A DNA stretch of 13,674 bases from Pseudomonadota bacterium. GTDB lineage: Bacteria > Pseudomonadota > Gammaproteobacteria > Xanthomonadales > Xanthomonadaceae. How positions within the stretch are numbered: the stretch's first letter is position 1; the number at the start of each line of letters is the position of its first letter. The stretch spans positions 1 through 13,674 of the forward strand of contig JAEWOJ010000159.1 in the NCBI GenBank assembly GCA_023399815.1, given 5' to 3'. Below the pieces are notes generated by a model. That model saw only the letters and a program-made list of their open reading frames with translations, ran no database searches and was not told the DNA's origin. The position numbers and the translations under genes are program-made. Below, in pieces: positions 1-7,636 of the stretch.

Positions 1-2224
<2,224 letters not shown>

Positions 2225-2316
2225 GATGGAGGGTCGGATTCGCTTGTGGGGTATGGCTCGGGGAAACCGGCGGAACCTTGCGGAAACAGGCCGCGCGGGC
2301 GTGACGAAACGGCCGA

Positions 2317-2322
2317 ATTATA
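2317..2322 (-). promoter_or_regulatory. -10 box of probable sucA promoter
   Basis: The minus strand reads GGGGTATAATTCGG, a perfect sigma-70 -10 hexamer between the acetyltransferase stop (2393) and the sucA GTG (2224). No good -35 hexamer is seen at 16-18 bases spacing (that stretch is C-rich). Transcription would start near 2310 and give a leader of about 85 bases. Perfect TATAAT is unusual in DNA of this GC content, which supports a real promoter; the assignment to sucA is inference. Confidence 0.6.
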
Positions 2323-2331
2323 CCCCTGCCG

Positions 2332-2358
2332 GGACAGGAAGGGGCGCCCACTCTGTCC
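2332..2358 (-). other. Hairpin between acetyltransferase gene and sucA
   Basis: The plus strand reads GGACAG (2332-2337) and CTGTCC (2353-2358), a 6-bp stem whose loop holds the self-complementary GGGCGCCC. It sits just upstream of the sucA -10 box. It lacks a T run on either strand, so it is not a convincing terminator. It could be a weak operator-like or RNA-end structure; function unknown. Confidence 0.25.
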
Positions 2359-2392
2359 TGTGGATTAATGTCTGGCCGCCGCTTGTCCGGGC

Positions 2393-3298
2393 TCAGATGC
2401 CGAGCGCGCGCAGGCCCGGACAATCGCGCGAGCGCTCCCATGCCTGCTGGAAACGGGCAAGGTGCGGGGTGGTGCGCGCGGGGGCGTCCAGCGACAGTTC
2501 GCCTTCGATGCGTTCGCCCATTGGACGAAAGTAGCAATCGCCGCGGTCGTTGGCGAAGACGCTGCCGGCCATCTGCTCGTCGACCGGGTCGGTGGGCTGG
2601 CGCAGCTGGAACACGCTGGGCAGACGCTGCATCAGCGCCAGCAGCGCGGCGGGCAGGGCCTGCAGGTCGCCGTCGTGCAGCAGCACCTGTGCCTGCTTGT
2701 CGTGGCGGGCGCTGGCGAAGTGGCGCAGCGCCTGCAACAGCGCCGGCTGGGCCAGCAGGTCGGCATCGCCGCCGCGACAGTGCAGCAGCAGCCGGCGGCG
2801 CGCGCGCCAGGCCACGGCGGTCGCGGCGGCGCTGGCCTGGGCGAAATCCTGCACCCGCATGGCGCCATCCAGCCGGCGGCGCATGGTCTGGTGGACGATG
2901 CCGGCTTCCTCGAAGTCGTCGCCTTCGGGCAGGAAGCCGTTGCGGGCGTAGAAGTCGCGCGCATGGACCTGGGCATGCAGGGCGACCTCGCCCCAGCCGC
3001 GCCGGGTGGCCTCGGCCACCAGCGCCTGCAGCAGCGCCTCGCCGACGCCGTGGCCGCGCCACTGCGGCAGGACCGCCATGCGGCCGATGCGCCGCTGCGG
3101 GGTCAGCCGGCCGGTGCCGATGGCGCGGCCATCGGCATCCAGCGCCACGACATGGTGGCTGAGCGGGTCCAACTCGTCGGTTTCCAGTTCGACCGGCACC
3201 TGCTGCTCGCCGACGAACACGGCATGGCGCACGCCGTGCAGCAGCGCGTGCTGCGCGGCGTAGTCGGCGGACTCGACGTGGAACGCTGCCGGGGTCAT
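2393..3298 (-). CDS. GNAT-family N-acetyltransferase with extra C-terminal domain
   Basis: 301 residues. Residues 1-143 form a GNAT acetyltransferase of the YjcF/ElaA-like style: RHAVFVGEQQVPVELETDE (24-42) followed by the acetyl-CoA pyrophosphate loop QWRGHGVG (79-86, fitting RxxGxG), then ALHAQVHARDFYARNGFLP (106-124), the usual motif B region. Residues from about 150 to 301 (DFAQASAAATAVAWRARRR onward, ending CPGLRALGI) make a second domain without GNAT motifs; I think it matches a domain of unknown function found fused to proteobacterial GNATs, but cannot verify this. The ATG at 3298-3296 overlaps the roxA TGA (3297-3295) as ATGA, so the two genes are almost certainly co-transcribed and translationally coupled. 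The acyl acceptor cannot be read from sequence. Confidence 0.88.
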   Translation of the reverse strand: MTPAAFHVESADYAAQHALLHGVRHAVFVGEQQVPVELETDELDPLSHHVVALDADGRAIGTGRLTPQRRIGRMAVLPQWRGHGVGEALLQALVAEATRRGWGEVALHAQVHARDFYARNGFLPEGDDFEEAGIVHQTMRRRLDGAMRVQDFAQASAAATAVAWRARRRLLLHCRGGDADLLAQPALLQALRHFASARHDKQAQVLLHDGDLQALPAALLALMQRLPSVFQLRQPTDPVDEQMAGSVFANDRGDCYFRPMGERIEGELSLDAPARTTPHLARFQQAWERSRDCPGLRALGI

Positions 3299-4752
3299 GC
3301 CGCCGGGTTGTCCTCGCCGGCGTCGTCGCAGATGACCACGACCTCGACGCCTTCCTCGTTCACCTGCACGGTGTCGATGGCGGCGCTGGCCGGCTCGCCT
3401 TCGCCGGCCTGCGCGTACTCGAACACCTCTATCTCGAGCTCCGGGGCGTCGGCCTCGTCGTCGTACCCGTCGTCGAATTCCTCCTCCATGACTTCCAGCG
3501 CGTCCTGCTCGGCCTGCATCGCCGCCAGGGTCTCCGCGTCCAGCAGTTGGTAGTGGCCGCCGGCCAGCAGTTCCAGCACCGCGCTGCGGCCCTTGGCCGA
3601 CAACCTGCCGAACATGGCGGCGTCGATCCGCTCGGCGGCGGCCAGGCCCTGCGCATCCTTGACCGGCAGCTGGAATGCATGGCCGCTGCTGTAAAGCGCG
3701 GCGCCACGGGCGGCGCGGCGCCAAGCCAGGCGCGCCCACGGGTGGCGTTCGAGCAGTCCGCCCTCGTCCAGCACCGTCTCCACTTCCTCGGGAGCGGGCG
3801 GGGCCTGCGAGGGCAGGATGTCGCCGGCGGCGCGGTAGGTGGTGATGAAGCGGCCGAACCAGTCGCCCAGGCGGTCGGGATCGTTCATGCGCAGCGCGTT
3901 GAGCGCGGCGACCACCCGCTTCATCGCCGCCGCGTCGATCTCGTTGGGGTCTTCCGGCAGCTTCAGGTCCGGGTCCTGGTAGCGGATGGCCTCGTCGGCG
4001 TCGGCCACCAGGTCGTCCAGCCAGTCGCTGATCAGTTCGGCCGAGGACGGCGCGCGCATGCCGAAGGAGAAGGTCAGGCACGGGTCCTCGGCCACGCCGT
4101 GGTGCGGTACGTTCGGCGGCAGGTACAGCATGTCGCCCGGTTCCAGCACCCAGTCGTGGGTCGGCTTGAACTTCCGCAGCAGCTTCAGCTCCACGTCGGG
4201 ACGGAAGTCCAGCGGCGGGCGCTTGCCCTTGATCGATTCGCTGGCGTCGATCTGCCAGCGGCGGTGGCCGTAGGCCTGCAGCAGGAATACGTCGTACTGG
4301 TCGACATGGGCGCCGACCGAGCCGCCGGTGGCGGCGAAGCTGATCATCACGTCGTCCATGCGCCAGCGCGGCAGGAAGCTGAAGTGCTGGAGCAGGGCGC
4401 GCACGTCCGGGTCCCACTTGTCCACGTCCTGCACCAGCAGGGTCCAGTCGTGATCGGGCATGCCGGGGAAGTCTTCTTCCTGGAACGGGCCGGTGCGCAG
4501 GGTCCAGCCGTCGGTGGCGCGGTCGTGGCTGACCATGCGCGCCAGCGCGCCTTCCTCGCAGGCCAGGCCGGCCAGGTCTTCCGGCATCACCGGGGTCTGG
4601 AAATCCGGGAAGGCGCTGCGGATCAGCAGCGGGCGCTTCTGCCAGTAGTCGCGCAGGAAGCGTTCGGCCGGCATGCCGAGCGGATGGCGGGCGGTGGCCT
4701 GGATCTCGATGGGCAGGGGGGAAGAGGTCTTTTTCATCGCGCGCAATACCAT
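3295..4752 (-). CDS. roxA: RoxA-like JmjC/cupin 50S ribosomal protein hydroxylase
   Basis: Fe(II)- and 2-oxoglutarate-dependent oxygenase of the RoxA/YcfD family; the E. coli enzyme hydroxylates an arginine of ribosomal protein L16 (established for the family). Seen: family N-terminus FLRDYWQKRPLLIR (32-45), ISFAATGGSVGAHVDQYDVF (137-156) containing the iron ligands H149 and D151, and EPGDMLYLPPNVPHHG (204-219) with the third ligand H217; then FGMRAPSSAELISDW and a C-terminal winged-helix-like region to about 410. It is 485 residues against about 373 in E. coli; the excess is mostly a strongly acidic tail (416-485, e.g. EVMEEEFDDGYDDEADAPEL). ATG at 4752 is the longest start; ATG at 4737 (MKKTSSPLP) is equally possible and neither has a clear ribosome binding site. 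It lies 37 bases after the GGDEF-EAL stop and overlaps the acetyltransferase by 4 bases, suggesting one transcript. Confidence 0.88.
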   Translation of the reverse strand: MVLRAMKKTSSPLPIEIQATARHPLGMPAERFLRDYWQKRPLLIRSAFPDFQTPVMPEDLAGLACEEGALARMVSHDRATDGWTLRTGPFQEEDFPGMPDHDWTLLVQDVDKWDPDVRALLQHFSFLPRWRMDDVMISFAATGGSVGAHVDQYDVFLLQAYGHRRWQIDASESIKGKRPPLDFRPDVELKLLRKFKPTHDWVLEPGDMLYLPPNVPHHGVAEDPCLTFSFGMRAPSSAELISDWLDDLVADADEAIRYQDPDLKLPEDPNEIDAAAMKRVVAALNALRMNDPDRLGDWFGRFITTYRAAGDILPSQAPPAPEEVETVLDEGGLLERHPWARLAWRRAARGAALYSSGHAFQLPVKDAQGLAAAERIDAAMFGRLSAKGRSAVLELLAGGHYQLLDAETLAAMQAEQDALEVMEEEFDDGYDDEADAPELEIEVFEYAQAGEGEPASAAIDTVQVNEEGVEVVVICDDAGEDNPAA

Positions 4753-4789
4753 TGGAAAACGGGGGCGGCGTGGTTCGCCGGCGGGAGGG

Positions 4790-7048
4790 TCATTGTCGCC
4801 CAGGCGCCGCCGGAGCGCCTAGCGCCGGAGCAGGGGGAAAGGCGGCGCCCGGGCCGACGGGCGCGCCGTCGAGCAGGCGTTCGAGCGCCGCGGCCGGGCA
4901 CGGCGGGCTGAACCCGTAGCCCTGGGCGAGCAGGCAGCCTTCCCCGCGCAGGAAATCCACGTGCCGCGCATGCTCGACGCCCTCGGCCACCACCTCCAGG
5001 CCCAGGCTGTGGCCCAGGCCGATGATGGCGCGGCTGATCACGCCCAGTTCCGAATCCTGCGGCAGCCCGCCGATGAAGCTCTTGTCGATCTTGAGCATGT
5101 GCAGCGGGAAGCGCTTGAGGTAGCCCAGCGAGGAGTAGCCGGTGCCGAAGTCGTCCAGTGCCAGGCGCACGCCCAGCGCCGCCAGCTGGCGCAGCGTGCC
5201 GAGGGTGGCCGCGCTGTCCTGCATCAAGTGGGTCTCGGTGATCTCCAGCACCAGGCTGGCCGGCGGCAGGCCGGTGGCTTCCAGGATGCCGAGCAGCCGG
5301 GCGACGAAATCGTCCTGCTGCAGCTGGCGCCGGGACAGGTTGACCGAGCAGTACAGCCGCGCGTGCCCGGCCACCTGCCAGGCGCGGGTCTGCCGGCAGG
5401 CTTCGCGCAGCACCCAGTCGCCGACCTGGACGATCTCGCCGGATTCCTCCAGCGAGGGGATGAACTCCAGCGGCGGCACCAGCCGGCCGTTGTGCCGCCA
5501 GCGCAGCAGCGCCTCGACCCCGACCATCCGCGGAGCGTCCGGATCGAGGGTGTGGATCGGCTGGTAGTGCAGCACGAATTCGTCGTTTTCCAGGGCCTGG
5601 CCGAGCGCGCTTTCCAGTTCCAGCTGGCGCTGCGCGCTGGCCAGCAGCCCGGCGCTGTAGTGGGCGAACTGCGCCTTGCCGGCCTGCTTGGCCAGGTGCA
5701 GGGCGAGGTCGGCGGCCTGCAGCGCGTCGTGCAGGTCCGCGCTGGCCTGCAGGCTGGCGATGCCGATGCTGGCGCTGACCACCAGGGTGCGCTCGTCCAC
5801 CCGCATCGGCTGGTGCAGGCGCGCGAGGATGCGCTGGGCGACCTGTTCGGCCTGTCCGTCGGCATCGAGGCCGGTGAGCAGCACCACGAATTCGTCGCCG
5901 CCGAAGCGGAACAGGTGGTCGCCCGCGCGCAGGCATTGCCCGAGCCGGCGGCCGACCTCGACCAGCACGCCGTCGCCGAACAGATGGCCGAAGCTGTCGT
6001 TGATCAGCTTGAAGCGGTCCAGGTCGATGAACAGCACGGCCGCCTGGCCGGTGCCGGCCTCGTGCAGCCGGCGCTGGGTGAGCAACAGCAGTTCGTCCAG
6101 GCACAGGCGGTTGGCCAGGCCGGTCAGCGGGTCGTGGCGGGCGGCCTGGTGCAGCTGCTGCTCGATGGCCTTGCGCGCGCTGATGTCGCTCTGCGAGCCG
6201 GTGATGCGCAGCTGCCCGTCGCCGTCGGCCTCGGCCACGCCGCGGCTCAGCACCCACAGCCAGTCGCCGTTGCGGCAGCGGATGCGGTACTCGTGGTGGA
6301 TCGAACCGGCTTCCCCGTGCAGGTGCGCGTTGATGGCGCGGTGCAGGCCGGGCAGGTCGTCGGGATGGACCCGGGAAAACCAGGCGTCGCTGGTCCGGCC
6401 CAGGCTTTCGTGGTCCAGTCCGATCATGCCGGCCCAGCGCTCGGACACGTACAGGCTGTCCGGGCCGGGATGCCAGTCCCAGATGCCGTCGTGGGCGCCG
6501 CGCAGGGCGCGGGCGAAGCGCGCCTCGCTGTCTTCCAGCGCCTTGCGCTGGGCGGCGCTGTAGCTGTCGATGGCCAGAGTCATGTCGAAGAAGACGGCCT
6601 TGAGCAGGCTGGAGAACAGCCGGGCGTCTTCGCCGTCGCCGCACAGCTGGAGCAGCATCTGCTCCAGGTACAGGCGGTAGGCGCCCAGGTACCACTTCAG
6701 TTCGACGCCGTTGATGTGGTGGATCAGGCCGATGTGCAGGCGGTTGTCGACGTAGTCGGGGTCGTAGGGTCCCTGCCAGAGCCGCTGGTAGTACTCCAGC
6801 TGCCGCTGCTTCAGGCGATGCAGCGTGGTCGCGTCGCCCAGCAGCGTGGCTGGCGCGGCGAAATCGTCGAGATGGCGGTAGAGCCGCTCGATGAAGGCGC
6901 CCTGCGCATCGGCCATGCGCGCGGCGCCCTGGTTGAGGCGCAGGGCATCCTCGTCCCGCCATTCCAGCAGACGGTAGCGCTCGGCGATCTCCGCCGGCTC
7001 CAGGCCGATGCGCCGCATCAGTTCCTGCAATGTTTCGACGGCACCCAT
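4790..7048 (-). CDS. Globin-coupled PAS-GGDEF-EAL cyclic-di-GMP synthase/phosphodiesterase
   Basis: 752 residues, cytoplasmic, no membrane segment. Residues 10-165: protoglobin-type heme sensor, with HIGLIHHINGVELKWYLGAY (105-124); H110 aligns with the proximal heme histidine of globin-coupled sensors. Residues 175-297: PAS/PAC (GIWDWHPGPDSLYVSERW; RCRNGDWLWVLSRG). Residues 300-465: diguanylate cyclase with intact GGDEF (383-387), metal aspartates in FIDLDRFK (340-347), and inhibitory-site RAGD (374-377) exactly five residues before GGDEF. Residues 480-725: EAL phosphodiesterase with E512 in VEALLRW, N570, E602, D632-D633, K653, E689 and Q709, all expected catalytic residues. Both activities look competent, so the net output probably depends on the heme ligand (O2 or redox) and PAS state. 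The tail 729-752 is Pro/Ala-rich. ATG at 7048 is preceded by AGAGGGAACC and opens MGAVET, shared with the chemoreceptor gene. Expression is probably gated by the leader terminator just upstream. Confidence 0.93.
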   Translation of the reverse strand: MGAVETLQELMRRIGLEPAEIAERYRLLEWRDEDALRLNQGAARMADAQGAFIERLYRHLDDFAAPATLLGDATTLHRLKQRQLEYYQRLWQGPYDPDYVDNRLHIGLIHHINGVELKWYLGAYRLYLEQMLLQLCGDGEDARLFSSLLKAVFFDMTLAIDSYSAAQRKALEDSEARFARALRGAHDGIWDWHPGPDSLYVSERWAGMIGLDHESLGRTSDAWFSRVHPDDLPGLHRAINAHLHGEAGSIHHEYRIRCRNGDWLWVLSRGVAEADGDGQLRITGSQSDISARKAIEQQLHQAARHDPLTGLANRLCLDELLLLTQRRLHEAGTGQAAVLFIDLDRFKLINDSFGHLFGDGVLVEVGRRLGQCLRAGDHLFRFGGDEFVVLLTGLDADGQAEQVAQRILARLHQPMRVDERTLVVSASIGIASLQASADLHDALQAADLALHLAKQAGKAQFAHYSAGLLASAQRQLELESALGQALENDEFVLHYQPIHTLDPDAPRMVGVEALLRWRHNGRLVPPLEFIPSLEESGEIVQVGDWVLREACRQTRAWQVAGHARLYCSVNLSRRQLQQDDFVARLLGILEATGLPPASLVLEITETHLMQDSAATLGTLRQLAALGVRLALDDFGTGYSSLGYLKRFPLHMLKIDKSFIGGLPQDSELGVISRAIIGLGHSLGLEVVAEGVEHARHVDFLRGEGCLLAQGYGFSPPCPAAALERLLDGAPVGPGAAFPPAPALGAPAAPGRQ

Positions 7049-7190
7049 GGTTCCCTCTTGCGTTGAAGTCGCGGCATGGAAAAGCGCCATGGCGGCGGCC
7101 CGCTCCGGAGCGGCCGTCATGGCGCTTCGTCTTGCAGGCCCGTGCGTCCTGCCCGGCAAAGCGGGTCCGCGCCGTGCGCGGCACCCGGGG
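7049..7190 (-). promoter_or_regulatory. Structured 5' leader of the GGDEF-EAL gene (riboswitch/attenuator candidate, copy 1)
   Basis: In minus-strand order: hairpin P1 at 7186-7163 (GGGT, bulged G, CCGCG, CACGG loop, CGCGG, ACCC); a 47-base block at 7162-7116 matching the second leader at 46 of 47 positions; within it hairpin P2 (GCAGG 7152-7148 with CCTGC 7138-7134, 9-base loop ACGCACGGG); then the terminator hairpin 7125-7084 with a T run; then a ribosome binding site 35 bases on. CGCTTTG (7163-7157) can also pair with CGAAGCG (7129-7123), a 7-bp helix closing the P2 region and touching the base of the terminator. The leader starts right at the TGA of the 95-residue gene, leaving no room for a separate promoter, so it would control read-through from upstream. 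Ligand or trigger unknown. Confidence 0.65.
7080..7125 (-). terminator. Leader terminator hairpin before the GGDEF-EAL gene
   Basis: The outer stem GCGCCATG/CATGGCGC (7125-7118 with 7091-7084) continues after a small internal loop into GGCC-GCTCC paired with GGAGC-GGCC, and is followed on the minus strand by TTTT (7083-7080). The short T run makes it weaker than the chemoreceptor copy. Its position between an in-frame stop and the next start codon indicates attenuation rather than an end-of-operon terminator. Confidence 0.6.
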
Positions 7191-7196
7191 CGGGGG

Positions 7197-7484
7197 TCAG
7201 GCGGTGCCTGCCAGGTCTTCCAGCAGGCGGGTCAGGCGTTGCCGCAGCTGCCCCATCTCGCGCGACCGGAAGGCGTGCCTGCTGCGTTCCAGCGTCTCGA
7301 TCGCCTCGTACAGCGCGGCCTGCACCTGCCCGGTGGGCCCCAGCGGCTCGGGGTCGAGCCAGCGGCACAGCGGCGCCTGGCCGCAGTCGCAGCTCTGGTG
7401 GATGACCTCGGCATCCTCCGCATCGGCCAGCAGCGCGCGCAGGCGCGTGGCCAGGCCGGGGTCAGTGCAGATGATCCGGGCCAT
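7197..7484 (-). CDS. Small cysteine-containing protein of unknown function
   Basis: 95 residues, beginning MARIICTDPGLATRLRALLA. I do not recognise a named family. Visible: four cysteines (6, 32, 34, 40), three in CDCGQAPLC (32-40), a pattern compatible with metal or Fe-S binding or with redox-active thiols; and a basic, helix-prone C-terminal half with LERSRHAFRSREMGQLRQRL (65-84). No signal peptide or membrane helix. Coding is supported by third-position GC above 90% and by ACAGGAA ending about 6 bases before the ATG. It lies between the chemoreceptor and the GGDEF-EAL gene, and its TGA is the first base triplet of the latter's leader, so all three genes are probably read together. A regulatory or sensor-accessory role is only a guess from context. 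Confidence 0.72.
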   Translation of the reverse strand: MARIICTDPGLATRLRALLADAEDAEVIHQSCDCGQAPLCRWLDPEPLGPTGQVQAALYEAIETLERSRHAFRSREMGQLRQRLTRLLEDLAGTA

Positions 7485-7636
7485 GCCGCGTTCCTGTCGT
7501 TCGTACCACCGGGCATGCCGTGCGCGCGGTTCCCGGTGTCGCCTCCGCCGGGGCGCCCGCTGTCCTGTGAAGCATGGTCAACATCTCTTCCTGTTCCGTA
7601 GTGCGATGAAAAGCATTCGACATCGTTTCCCGCCGG

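Noticed and set aside
7462..7623. A 53-residue minus-strand ORF (MSNAFHRTTEQEEMLTML...) between the receptor and the 95-residue gene
   Set aside because: Its start is plausible (GGGAAACG then ATG, 13 bases after the receptor stop), but third-position GC is only about 64%, well below neighbours, it overlaps the next gene by 23 bases, and shows no motif.
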